Shown here: piece by piece, positions 1-8,976 of the stretch | Layout of the letters: each line of letters starts with the position of its first letter | Numbering within the stretch: position 1 is the first letter of the stretch | DNA from: Peptoniphilus_A harei_B | GTDB lineage: Bacteria > Bacillota > Clostridia > Tissierellales > Peptoniphilaceae | Length of the DNA stretch: 64,000 nucleotides | Direction: 5' to 3' | Assembly: GCA_032560695.1 (NCBI GenBank) | Contig: JAWGHR010000001.1 | Location: forward strand, 62,001-126,000 | The notes under the pieces: generated by a model | The model's database searches: none | The model's input: the letters and a program-made list of their open reading frames with translations, nothing else | What the model was told of the DNA's origin: nothing | Program-made: the position numbers and the translations under genes

Positions 1-3000
1 ATGTCTCAAATGTCAGGTGTAACCTCCTTTACTGATTTTGCTAATAGAGCAAAACTTTGGGGACACGATTCAATAGGTATAGCCGATACAAATGATGTGC
101 AAGGTTTCCCAGAAGCTATGGAGGCTGCTGAGAAAACTGGTTTAAAAATTTTATACGGTACTGATATTAACTTTGTTGATGACAAAGAAAAAATTGTTAC
201 AAATTATGAAGATGGAAAAACTTGTGATACTTATGTGGTTTTTGATATAGAAACCACAGGCCTTTCTTCAAGAAATGATAAAATCACAGAGATTGGAGCC
301 GTTAAGATTAAAAATGGAATAATAGTAGATAGGTTTTCACAGCTCATTAATCCTGAAAAAGAAATCCCACAAGTTGTAGTTGATTTAACAGGAATTAGCA
401 ATTCTATGGTTGAAAATGAACCTACTATAGAAGAAGTAATTCCTAAGTTTCATGACTTTGCTAAAGATGCAGTCCTTGTGGCTCACAATGCGAAATTTGA
501 TATTTCTTTTATAAGACGAGAGTATGCGAACAACAATCTAGAATTTAATCATCCTATTTTAGATACTCTTGTACTTGCAAGGGCAACAATGACCGACATG
601 AAAAGATTTAATCTAGGAACTCTTTGTAAAAATCTTGGAGTATCCCTTGTAGGAGCACACAGAGCAGTAAATGATGCTGAAGCAACGGCAGAAGTATTTA
701 TTAAGTTAATTGAAAAATTAAAGAGAGAAGAAGAATTTAATTTTGAAAATTTAAATAAAGAAATAGTAAACATAGATTCTAAACGTTTATTCGAGTCATC
801 ATTGTTATTATTAGTCCAAAATGAAATTGGTTTAAAAAATTTATATATGTTGATTTCTGATTCTCACATGAAATATTTTAATTTTGTTGCTAAAGTACCT
901 AGAAACCTTTTGGATAAGTACCGTGAAGGAATATTAGTGGGATCGGGTAATGCTAATTCAGAATTATTTGATGCTATATACAGGATGTGTCCTCAAAATG
1001 AATTGCTTGAGATAGCAAAATATTATGACTTCTTAGAAATCCAACCAGCAAGTGATAATATTCTTGCAATTGAAGATGGTAAATATACTGTTGACGATAT
1101 AAGAGAAATAAATAAAAAGATAGTTTCTATAGGAGAAGAATTAAATATACCTGTTGTTGCTGATTCCGATACTTATTATCTTGAAGAATCTGAAGATGTT
1201 CTGAGAAGAATTGTGCTCAACGGTAAACCAGGAAGACCAGATCCTAGAGCTAGCAGAAGCCAAAAATTTTATTTTAAAACTACCGAAGAAATGCTGGATG
1301 AGTTCTCATACTTAGGACAGGACAAGGCTTATGAAGTTGTAGTAACTAATACTAATAAATTAAAGAATTCAATAAAAGATATTAAGCCTATTCCCGATGG
1401 GACTTATCCTCCTGTTATTGAAGGTTCTGATGATAGTCTAAGGGAAATGACATATAAAAAAGCACACGATATTTATGGAGATGAGCTTCCAAAAATTGTT
1501 GAGGATAGATTAGAAAAAGAACTCAAGTCAATTATTTCAAATGGTTATTCTGTCCTCTATATAATTGCTCAAAAACTTGTAAAAAAATCTAACGATGATG
1601 GTTTCTTAGTAGGATCAAGGGGTTCTGTTGGTTCATCTTTTGTTGCAACAATGGCAGATATAACTGAAGTAAATCCACTTCCACCACATTATATTTGTCC
1701 TAATTGTAAGTATTCTGAATTTACAGAAGATTTAACTTATGGCAGTGGAGTTGATATGCCAGACAAAGTTTGTCCTAAGTGTGGCACTCCTCTTAAAAAG
1801 GATGGACACAATATTCCTTTTGAAGTTTTCTTAGGTTTTTATGGCGATAAGGAGCCAGATATTGATTTAAATTTCGCAGGTGAATATCAACCAAGGGCAC
1901 ACAAGTACACTGAAGAATTGTTCGGAGAAGGTTATGTATTTAGAGCAGGAACTATTGGAAAAATCGCAGATAAGACTGCTTATGGTTATGTAAAGAAATA
2001 TTTTGAAAATAAACATATTTCTCCTATTGAAATTGACAGACTATCAAGAGCCATAACTGATGGAAAAAGAACTAGTGGACAACACCCAGGCGGCGTAATG
2101 ATTGTTCCTAAAACAAATTCAATTTTTGATTTTACTCCAATCCAATATCCTGCAGATGATCCAAGTTCTGGGGTAATTACTACTCACTTTGATTATAATT
2201 TTATTCATGGAAAGATTTTAAAACTGGATATACTTGGCCACGATGGTCCGACAATTATAAAAATGCTAGAAGACTTTACAGGAATTGATTCCAATACAAT
2301 AAGACTTGATGATCAAGAAACTCTATCAATCTTTAACAGTGCAGATGCCTTTAATATGGATGAAGAAGTTTTCTCTTGTAAGACAGGAACTCTTGGCATA
2401 CCTGAGTTTGGAACTTCCTTTGTTATATCAATGCTATTAGAAACAAATCCGAAAAACTTTGCAGACCTAGTCAGGATTTCTGGTCTATCTCATGGTACCG
2501 ATGTATGGATTTCTAATGCACAAGAGTTAGTTGACTCTGGCAGAGCTGAACTTAAAGACGTAATAGCCACTAGAGAAGATATTATGGTTTATCTAATAAA
2601 TGCTGGTGCTGAAAATAAAATGGCCTTTGACACAATGGAAAAGGTTAGAAAGGGGAAGGGACTTACTGAAGAACAAGAAAATATTATGAAGAACTTAGAC
2701 TTACCTGAGTGGTATATTGATTCTTGTAAAAAAATTAAGTATATGTTCCCTAAAGCCCACGCAGTGGCCTATGTTATGCTTTCCTTTAGAATTGCATATT
2801 ATAAATTAAACTATCCTTTAGCATTTTATGCAACTTTCTTTACAATTAAGTTAACTGACTTTAACGGAGAAAATATTATTGAAGGACCAAACTTTTTGAA
2901 GAATAGGATTAAGATGCTAAAAGATATTGAAAAACCAACTGCCAAAGATAAGGGTGAAATAAGAGTGTCTGAAGTGGCGCTTGAGATGTATGCTAGAGGA

Positions 3001-3273
3001 TTTGAATTCTTGAAAGCAGACATTTATAAATCAAAAGCTTCTAAGTTCACTATAGAAGATGGAAAAATTAGAATGCCTATAAGAGCAGTACCTGGAATCG
3101 GAGAAAACTGCGCTAATAAGATAGAAAGAGAATCTCAAAAATCAAAGTATCTATCTATTGAAGATTTCTCAAAAAGAACTGGTGCAGGAAATTCTGTTAT
3201 AACAATTTTACAAAAAAATGGAATGCTTGAAGACCTAGATGAAACAAACCAAATTTCATTATTTAATTTTTGA
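1..3273 (+). CDS. polC: DNA polymerase III, PolC type (5' end missing)
   Basis: Replicative DNA polymerase with built-in proofreading. The gene runs off the left edge: 1090 residues are visible of a family length near 1400, and the window begins inside the PHP domain, so the ATG at position 1 is an internal codon. Visible order: PHP start, inserted DEDDh 3'-5' exonuclease (Asp82 and Glu84 in FDIETTG, then HNAKFD and HRAVNDAEAT), PHP remainder (about 265-420), polymerase core with two CxxC zinc pairs (about residues 566 and 590), PDIDLNF (Asp620/Asp622) and LDILGHDG, then the helix-hairpin-helix end. Polymerase and exonuclease motifs look intact; several PHP metal-ligand positions appear replaced (see findings). 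It stands just before rimP, as in many Firmicutes. Confidence 0.97.
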   Translation: MSQMSGVTSFTDFANRAKLWGHDSIGIADTNDVQGFPEAMEAAEKTGLKILYGTDINFVDDKEKIVTNYEDGKTCDTYVVFDIETTGLSSRNDKITEIGAVKIKNGIIVDRFSQLINPEKEIPQVVVDLTGISNSMVENEPTIEEVIPKFHDFAKDAVLVAHNAKFDISFIRREYANNNLEFNHPILDTLVLARATMTDMKRFNLGTLCKNLGVSLVGAHRAVNDAEATAEVFIKLIEKLKREEEFNFENLNKEIVNIDSKRLFESSLLLLVQNEIGLKNLYMLISDSHMKYFNFVAKVPRNLLDKYREGILVGSGNANSELFDAIYRMCPQNELLEIAKYYDFLEIQPASDNILAIEDGKYTVDDIREINKKIVSIGEELNIPVVADSDTYYLEESEDVLRRIVLNGKPGRPDPRASRSQKFYFKTTEEMLDEFSYLGQDKAYEVVVTNTNKLKNSIKDIKPIPDGTYPPVIEGSDDSLREMTYKKAHDIYGDELPKIVEDRLEKELKSIISNGYSVLYIIAQKLVKKSNDDGFLVGSRGSVGSSFVATMADITEVNPLPPHYICPNCKYSEFTEDLTYGSGVDMPDKVCPKCGTPLKKDGHNIPFEVFLGFYGDKEPDIDLNFAGEYQPRAHKYTEELFGEGYVFRAGTIGKIADKTAYGYVKKYFENKHISPIEIDRLSRAITDGKRTSGQHPGGVMIVPKTNSIFDFTPIQYPADDPSSGVITTHFDYNFIHGKILKLDILGHDGPTIIKMLEDFTGIDSNTIRLDDQETLSIFNSADAFNMDEEVFSCKTGTLGIPEFGTSFVISMLLETNPKNFADLVRISGLSHGTDVWISNAQELVDSGRAELKDVIATREDIMVYLINAGAENKMAFDTMEKVRKGKGLTEEQENIMKNLDLPEWYIDSCKKIKYMFPKAHAVAYVMLSFRIAYYKLNYPLAFYATFFTIKLTDFNGENIIEGPNFLKNRIKMLKDIEKPTAKDKGEIRVSEVALEMYARGFEFLKADIYKSKASKFTIEDGKIRMPIRAVPGIGENCANKIERESQKSKYLSIEDFSKRTGAGNSVITILQKNGMLEDLDETNQISLFNF

Positions 3274-3278
3274 AAAAC

Positions 3279-3306
3279 TTGTATTTATAGCATTTTATGA
3301 TATAAT
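3279..3306 (+). promoter_or_regulatory. Candidate promoter of the rimP-nusA-infB operon
   Basis: A perfect -10 TATAAT (3301-3306) lies 16 bases behind a weak -35 TTGTAT (3279-3284), immediately after the polC stop. A start near 3313 would put the hairpin at 3332-3355 inside the rimP leader. The -10 is strong and the -35 poor, so this is a moderate call. Confidence 0.5.
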
Positions 3307-3331
3307 CTTAATTAAGAAAGATATTTTTAGT

Positions 3332-3362
3332 AAAGAGTGGGTGAGCCCACTCTTTGTTTTTT
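3332..3362 (+). terminator. Intrinsic terminator or attenuator between polC and rimP
   Basis: A perfect 10-bp stem, AAAGAGTGGG with CCCACTCTTT, closes a four-base loop and is followed by G and six T. It can terminate polC transcripts. Because a -10 element lies upstream of it at 3301, it can also act as an attenuator in the leader of rimP. Confidence 0.8.
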
Positions 3363-3378
3363 AGTAGTGAGGTGTTAA

Positions 3379-3840
3379 GTGAATAAAAAAGAATTAAAAA
3401 GAGAAATTTACCCACTAGCTGAAGAGGTAGCAGAAGAACTTGGCTACGAAATTGTAGACATTGAATTTCAAAATGGATCAAAGCACGATTTATTATCAAT
3501 TTTTATTTATAAAAAAGAAGGAATTGATTTAAATGACTGCACTGATATGAGTAGAAGTCTAGAAAAAAAACTAGACAATTTAGAAATTTTAAAAAATCCT
3601 TATTATCTTGAGATTTCTTCGCCGGGACTTGATAGGCCTTTAAAAACACAAGATGACTATAGAAGAAATATTGGAAATGAAGTAGATGTTAAACTTTATG
3701 CTCCAATAGACGGAAAAAAAGAATTTAGTTTTGTTTTAGATAAGTATGATGATGAAAATGTGTATTGTACTCTTGATGAAAAAGAATTTGCGATACCAAT
3801 TAAGTCTATTTCATCTATGAAACAAACTATTAAATTTTAA
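3379..3840 (+). CDS. rimP: Ribosome maturation factor RimP
   Basis: Assists maturation of the 30S subunit in the cytoplasm. The 153-residue protein has the usual RimP length and carries the family motif SSPGLDRPLK near residue 77, followed by the small SH3-like C-terminal domain. It starts with GTG at 3379, preceded by GAGGTG. It is the first gene of the operon that continues into nusA 11 bases downstream, the standard pairing in bacteria. Confidence 0.95.
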   Translation: MNKKELKREIYPLAEEVAEELGYEIVDIEFQNGSKHDLLSIFIYKKEGIDLNDCTDMSRSLEKKLDNLEILKNPYYLEISSPGLDRPLKTQDDYRRNIGNEVDVKLYAPIDGKKEFSFVLDKYDDENVYCTLDEKEFAIPIKSISSMKQTIKF

Positions 3841-3851
3841 TGGAGGAATAA

Positions 3852-5087
3852 ATGAATCAAGAGTTTATAGACGCTTTAAGTGAAATCGAAAAAGAAAAAG
3901 GAATTTCTAAAGAAATCGTCTTTGAAGCTTTGGAATCAGCTTTAGTTTCTAGCTATAGAAAAAACTATGGAACATCCGAGAATGTAATTGTGAACATGGA
4001 TAGAGAAACTGGAGAAATAAAATTATTTGCTTCAAAAGATATTGTGGAAGAAGTTGAAGACCCTCAACTTGAAATGTCCCTTGATGAAGCAAAAAAAATT
4101 AATCCAAACTATGAAATTGGGGATGTATATAACCAAGAAATTCATCCTAAAAATTTCGGAAGGATAGCTGCTCAAACAGCTAAACAAGTTGTAATTCAAA
4201 GAATTAAAGATGCTGAAAGAGATATCGTATTTGATGAGTACGTTGAAAGAGAAAAAGAAATTATAACAGGACTTGTTCAAAGAAAGTCCTACAATAATGT
4301 TTATGTAGATTTAGGTTCTACTGAGGCAATACTTCCTTATAGTGAACAAATTAACGGTGAAACTTACAATCACGGTGATAGATATAAGATGCTAATTTTA
4401 TCAGTAGAAAAGTCCACAAAAGGTCCTCAAATTGTTCTTTCAAGATCTCATCCAGACTTAATAAAGAGACTTTTCGAATTAGAAATCCCAGAAGTTAGCG
4501 AAGGAATAGTTGAAATCTACTCTATTTCAAGAGAAGCTGGTTCAAGGACCAAGATAGCTGTATTTTCGAGAGATCCTGAAGTTGATCCACTTGGGGCTTG
4601 TGTTGGCTATAAGGGTCAAAGGGTTAATGCAATTGTAGATGAAATTGACAATGAAAAAATTGATATTGTAATTTATGAAAAAGAAATTGATAAATTTATT
4701 GCAAATTCCTTGAGTCCATCTAAAGTTGAGAAAGTTTTTGTTAATGAAGCAGAAAAATCAGCACTTGCTATAGTTCCTGATTATCAACTTTCTCTTGCAA
4801 TTGGTAAAGAAGGTCAAAATGTTAGACTTGCTGCAAAGTTAACAGGATGGAAGATAGATATTAAGTCAAATCTTCAATTTGAAGAGTATCTTGAAGAAAG
4901 AAATATAACAGAAGAAGACTTAATTGAAGAGTATGAAAATTCAGTTAAAGATATTACAGAAGAAATATCAGAAGATGTTTCTTTTCCTGAAGAACAAGAT
5001 ATAAAAGATGACAACATAGAGATTGAAACTTCTGATAATTTAGAAAGTACTGATGAAGAATCTTCTGTTGAAGAAACTGAAATATAA
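3852..5087 (+). CDS. nusA: Transcription termination/antitermination factor NusA
   Basis: Binds RNA polymerase and nascent RNA, promoting pausing, termination and antitermination. The 411-residue protein has the N-terminal polymerase-binding domain, an S1 domain (about 130-200) and tandem KH domains ending with SLAIGKEGQNVRLAAKLTGW. The last 60 or so residues are an acidic Glu/Asp tail instead of the C-terminal repeats of the E. coli protein, as is usual in Firmicutes. A strong TGGAGGA site precedes the ATG. NusA may control its own operon through the rimP leader hairpin (inference). Confidence 0.97.
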   Translation: MNQEFIDALSEIEKEKGISKEIVFEALESALVSSYRKNYGTSENVIVNMDRETGEIKLFASKDIVEEVEDPQLEMSLDEAKKINPNYEIGDVYNQEIHPKNFGRIAAQTAKQVVIQRIKDAERDIVFDEYVEREKEIITGLVQRKSYNNVYVDLGSTEAILPYSEQINGETYNHGDRYKMLILSVEKSTKGPQIVLSRSHPDLIKRLFELEIPEVSEGIVEIYSISREAGSRTKIAVFSRDPEVDPLGACVGYKGQRVNAIVDEIDNEKIDIVIYEKEIDKFIANSLSPSKVEKVFVNEAEKSALAIVPDYQLSLAIGKEGQNVRLAAKLTGWKIDIKSNLQFEEYLEERNITEEDLIEEYENSVKDITEEISEDVSFPEEQDIKDDNIEIETSDNLESTDEESSVEETEI

Positions 5088-5112
5088 AATTCTTAATTTA
5101 ACGGAGTAAATA

Positions 5113-5376
5113 ATGACTAAAATTAGGAAGATACCTATGCGTACTTGTATAGGATGTAGAGAACAAAAAGCAAAAAAAGATTTAATCAGAGTTGTAAAAA
5201 ACAAAGAAGATGAAATCTTTATTGATAAAACTGGAAAGGCAAATGGAAGAGGAGCTTATTTATGTAATGACAAAAGTTGTTTAGAGAAAGCGATAAAGTC
5301 AAAAGCTTTAAATAGAGCATTTACAACAGAAATCAGTGAGGAAGTTTATGAAAAACTAATTGATTCTGTAGATTAA
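5113..5376 (+). CDS. ylxR: YlxR family RNA-binding protein (RNase P modulator RnpM)
   Basis: Small basic cytoplasmic protein of 87 residues with the family signature RTCIGCR near the start and GRGAYLC later, plus a paired Cys (CNDKSC). Members in Bacillus-type bacteria have been described as RNase P modulators. It sits between nusA and infB as expected. The L7Ae-like YlxQ gene that often follows is absent: infB begins only 24 bases downstream. Confidence 0.92.
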   Translation: MTKIRKIPMRTCIGCREQKAKKDLIRVVKNKEDEIFIDKTGKANGRGAYLCNDKSCLEKAIKSKALNRAFTTEISEEVYEKLIDSVD

Positions 5377-5400
5377 GCTTCTTTTTAGGAGGTGTTCAAT

Positions 5401-7656
5401 TTGTCAAAAATTAGAGTACATGCGTTGGCAAAAGAAATTGGTATTACAAGTAAAGAACTAATTTTAAAGTTAAATGAACTTGAAATATCAGTAAAAAATC
5501 ACATGTCAACACTAGATAGTGCTGAAGAAGAAAAAGTAAGAAAATTGTACAATAAAAGTTCTTCTAAAAACGAATCTCCTGTAAAGAATGAAAATTCAGA
5601 AAAGAAGAGAGATAATAGAAAGAAAAACAATCCTAATAAGGAAAAACAAAACGTAAAAAATTTAGATAATAAAAAAAGCAAGAAAGATAATAACAACAAA
5701 AATTCTAAAAAAGATTTTAATAATAAAGAAAAGGACGATGAAAATTCACCTAATCTAAAACATAACAAGAAGAATAATTCTAAAAATAAAGATAATAAAA
5801 ATGATAAAAACAACTCCTTTAAAAGAGATTTAACTAAGAAAAAACCAAAGAAAAAAGTTAAATCAAGACATAGAGTTGAAGAGGAAGATAAGGGAGATGA
5901 TTCTATAATAGTGATTGCACCTATTACAGTAAAAGATTTTGCTAACCAATTAGGCGTATCTGTTTCAACAGTTATAACAAAGCTAATAGGACTAGGGGTT
6001 ATGGCAAATCAAAACCAAAGCATTGATGAAGATACTTGTATCTTACTAGCAGATGAACTTGGTATCGAAATTGAAATAGAAGCTCCAGATCTTGACCAAT
6101 CTGTTGAAGAAGAATATGGTCTTTTGAAAGAAGATAAGGAGAGAGACCTTAAACCAAGACCACCTGTTGTAACAGTTATGGGCCACGTTGACCATGGTAA
6201 AACTTCTTTACTAGATTCAATTAAGAAAACTCACGTTACACAATCAGAAGCTGGCGGAATTACTCAACATATAGGAGCTTACACTGTTAATCTTTCAGGA
6301 AAGAAAATTACTTTCCTTGATACTCCAGGTCACGAAGCTTTCACTTCTATGAGATTGAGAGGAGCTCAAACTACAGATATAGCTATACTTGTTGTAGCAG
6401 CAGACGACGGAGTGATGCCACAAACTATTGAAGCTATTTCTCACGCAAGATCTGCAGATGTACCAATAATTGTAGCAATTACAAAGATTGATAAGCCTGA
6501 AGGAAATCCTGAAAGAGTTAAGCAAGAATTGATGAACGAAAACCTTGTTCCTGAAGAATGGGGAGGAGATACAATTGTTGTTGGTGTTTCTTCTAAATCA
6601 GGAGAAGGTATTGATGAATTGCTCGAAATGATTCTTCTAGTTGCTGAAATGAAAGAACTAAAGGCAAACCCTAACAGGCGTGCTGTTGGAACTATTATCG
6701 AGGCAAATCTTGATAAGGCCAAGGGACCTATGGCAACCATCCTTATTAAAAATGGTACTTTAAGATTTGGTGACGCTATAGTGTCAGGTACTTGTTCAGG
6801 TAGAATCAGGGCAATGGAAGATGATAAAGGTAAAAGAGTAAAAAAAGCCGGTCCTTCTATGCCAGTTGTAATTCTAGGACTCAATGATGTCCCTAATGCA
6901 GGAGATACAATATATGCAGTAAATGACGATAAGACTGCTAAGGCTATTGCTGACAAGAATACAGAAATTTCTAGGGAAAAGAGACTAAGTCAAACAACTA
7001 AAATTAGCCTTGACAACTTATTTGAAAAAATCTCTGAAGAGGATGTTAAGGAATTAAACATTGTTGTTAAGGGTGATGTGAAGGGTTCTGTTGAAGCACT
7101 TAACCAATCACTATTAAAACTTTCCACTGAAGAAGTTAAAATTTCTGTAATTCACTCTGGAGTTGGTGGAATTAATGAATCTGACGTAACATTAGCTTCT
7201 GCATCAAATGCAATTGTTATAGGATTTAACGTTAGACCTAATATCAATGCTATCGAACTTGCAAAAACAGAAGATGTCGAAATAAGAACTTATAGAGTTA
7301 TTTATGAAATTATAAATGACATTGAACAAGCTGCTAAGGGTATGCTTGATCCTGACATTGTTGAAGAAATACTTGGTAGATGTGAAATTAGACAAACCTT
7401 TAAATTACCTAACAATCAAATGGTTGCAGGAGTTTATGTACTAAGTGGTAAAATCTTAAGAAATTCTAAAGTTAAAGTCCTAAGAGATGACGTTGTTATA
7501 CATGAAGGCGACATTGCTTCACTTAAGAGATTTAAAGATGACGCGAAAGAGCTTGCAACAGGTTTTGAAGGTGGACTTGTTATCGATGGATTTAATGATA
7601 TAAAAGAGGGCGACCTTCTTGAATCATATATCATGAAGGAAGTTGAGAGATCATAA
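5401..7656 (+). CDS. infB: Translation initiation factor IF-2
   Basis: GTPase that brings initiator tRNA to the ribosome. I place the start at the TTG at 5401 (751 residues): AGGAGGTG at 5387-5394 lies six bases before it, while an in-frame GTG at 5392 lies inside that ribosome-binding site. N-terminal IF2N helices are followed by a Lys/Asn/Asp-rich linker of about 120 residues, a second IF2N domain (VKDFANQLGVSVSTVI), the G domain (G1 GHVDHGKT at about 261-268, DTPGH, TKID) and the beta-barrel and C-terminal tRNA-binding domains. It overlaps rbfA by one base (TAATG). Confidence 0.97.
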   Translation: MSKIRVHALAKEIGITSKELILKLNELEISVKNHMSTLDSAEEEKVRKLYNKSSSKNESPVKNENSEKKRDNRKKNNPNKEKQNVKNLDNKKSKKDNNNKNSKKDFNNKEKDDENSPNLKHNKKNNSKNKDNKNDKNNSFKRDLTKKKPKKKVKSRHRVEEEDKGDDSIIVIAPITVKDFANQLGVSVSTVITKLIGLGVMANQNQSIDEDTCILLADELGIEIEIEAPDLDQSVEEEYGLLKEDKERDLKPRPPVVTVMGHVDHGKTSLLDSIKKTHVTQSEAGGITQHIGAYTVNLSGKKITFLDTPGHEAFTSMRLRGAQTTDIAILVVAADDGVMPQTIEAISHARSADVPIIVAITKIDKPEGNPERVKQELMNENLVPEEWGGDTIVVGVSSKSGEGIDELLEMILLVAEMKELKANPNRRAVGTIIEANLDKAKGPMATILIKNGTLRFGDAIVSGTCSGRIRAMEDDKGKRVKKAGPSMPVVILGLNDVPNAGDTIYAVNDDKTAKAIADKNTEISREKRLSQTTKISLDNLFEKISEEDVKELNIVVKGDVKGSVEALNQSLLKLSTEEVKISVIHSGVGGINESDVTLASASNAIVIGFNVRPNINAIELAKTEDVEIRTYRVIYEIINDIEQAAKGMLDPDIVEEILGRCEIRQTFKLPNNQMVAGVYVLSGKILRNSKVKVLRDDVVIHEGDIASLKRFKDDAKELATGFEGGLVIDGFNDIKEGDLLESYIMKEVERS

Positions 7657-8009
7657 TGAATAATAAAAGAATTAACAGAATCTCTGAAGAGGTAAGAAAA
7701 ACTATTTCTAATATAGTTCAAAATGAATTAAAAGATCCTAGAATACCTTCTATTACAAGTATATCCCACGTTGATGTTACTAATGACCTTTCCTTTGCAA
7801 AAGTTTATGTTTCTGTCCTAGGAGACGATTATGATAGGGACGAAGCAGTTGAGGGACTGAATTCTGCTAAGGGTTTTATAAAAAAAGAATTGGCTCATAG
7901 AGTTAAGCTTAGGTCAATGCCTGAATTAATTTTCATAAAAGATGACTCTATAGAAAAAGCTATGGAACTAGATAAACTTATAGAAGAGGTAAATCGAAAA
8001 AATGATTAA
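7656..8009 (+). CDS. rbfA: Ribosome-binding factor A
   Basis: Helps mature the 30S subunit and 16S rRNA 5' end. The 117-residue KH-type protein has normal family length and the signatures RISEEVRKTIS and ELKDPRI near the N-terminus. Its ATG overlaps the infB stop and its end overlaps nrnA by eight bases, so translation is probably coupled. Confidence 0.95.
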   Translation: MNNKRINRISEEVRKTISNIVQNELKDPRIPSITSISHVDVTNDLSFAKVYVSVLGDDYDRDEAVEGLNSAKGFIKKELAHRVKLRSMPELIFIKDDSIEKAMELDKLIEEVNRKND

Positions 8010-8976
8010 TTTAAAGGAAGTATCCTCTGAATTAAAAAATTTAATAGATAGCAGCCAAAATATTGCAGTTGCGTCCCACTTAAATCCAGATGGTGATAAT
8101 TTGGGATCCGTAACTGCAATGATTGGCATGCTTAATAAGCTTGGTAAAAAACCAGTTTTTGTTCTGGACGACCTTATACCATCGACCTTTAATTTTTTAC
8201 CTAACCTTTCCTTTTCAAAAAGTCCTGATGATATTGACACAAGTTTTGATTTGTTTATTGCACTTGACTCATCAGATGAAGATAGGATGGGAGATAGAGT
8301 AAAGGAAATCTTTAATAAATCCGAGAAAACTGTTAATATTGACCATCACTTTAGCAATAAAAATTATGCCGATTTGAATATAGTAGATGAAAAATCACCA
8401 GCAACTTGTGAAGTACTGGCTAGGATATTTAAAAGTCTTGAACTTGACTTAAATAAAGAAATAGCAACTTCATTATTTACTGGTCTTTCAACTGATACAG
8501 GATCTTTTAAATATAGCTCAGTCACTTCAAAAACCTTTGAAATAGCTTCATATTTATTTAAATATAATATTGATATCAATGAAGTTACACAAAATGTTTA
8601 TCAAAGTAGATCTAGACAGAAAACTGACCTTTTAATTAGAGCTATGAACTCTATTGAATACTTTGATGGAGATAAAATTGCTGTAGTAATTGTAACTAAA
8701 GAAGATATGGTAAATACTAAAGCTGCGAAATCGGATGCTGATGGGATTGTTGAGTTTGTTCGAGATATCGATTCAGTGGAGTTGGCTGTACTTCTTAAAG
8801 AAAAAGATGATTGTATAAGATTATCTTTAAGGTCAAAATCTTATGTAGACTGCACTAAAATAGCTTCAAAATTTAATGGCGGTGGTCACATTAGGGCTTC
8901 AGGTGGAACAATTAACCACACCGACATTATTAAAGCTAAAAAAGACTTAATAAAAGTGGCTGAAGAAGAATTATGA
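8002..8976 (+). CDS. nrnA: DHH-family oligoribonuclease/pAp phosphatase NrnA
   Basis: Degrades nanoRNA and dephosphorylates 3'-phosphoadenosine 5'-phosphate, by family knowledge. The 324-residue protein shows the DHH motifs in order: SHLNPDGDNLGS (about 26-37), ALDSSD, the signature IDHHFSN, and a C-terminal DHHA1 domain with FNGGGHIRASGG. Firmicutes commonly keep it between rbfA and truB, as here, and it overlaps both neighbours. Confidence 0.93.
   Translation: MINLKEVSSELKNLIDSSQNIAVASHLNPDGDNLGSVTAMIGMLNKLGKKPVFVLDDLIPSTFNFLPNLSFSKSPDDIDTSFDLFIALDSSDEDRMGDRVKEIFNKSEKTVNIDHHFSNKNYADLNIVDEKSPATCEVLARIFKSLELDLNKEIATSLFTGLSTDTGSFKYSSVTSKTFEIASYLFKYNIDINEVTQNVYQSRSRQKTDLLIRAMNSIEYFDGDKIAVVIVTKEDMVNTKAAKSDADGIVEFVRDIDSVELAVLLKEKDDCIRLSLRSKSYVDCTKIASKFNGGGHIRASGGTINHTDIIKAKKDLIKVAEEEL

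Noticed and set aside
5499..5813. Minus-strand 104-codon frame rich in Leu and Phe
   Set aside because: It is the reverse complement of the Lys/Asn-rich IF-2 linker; no start signals and full overlap with infB.
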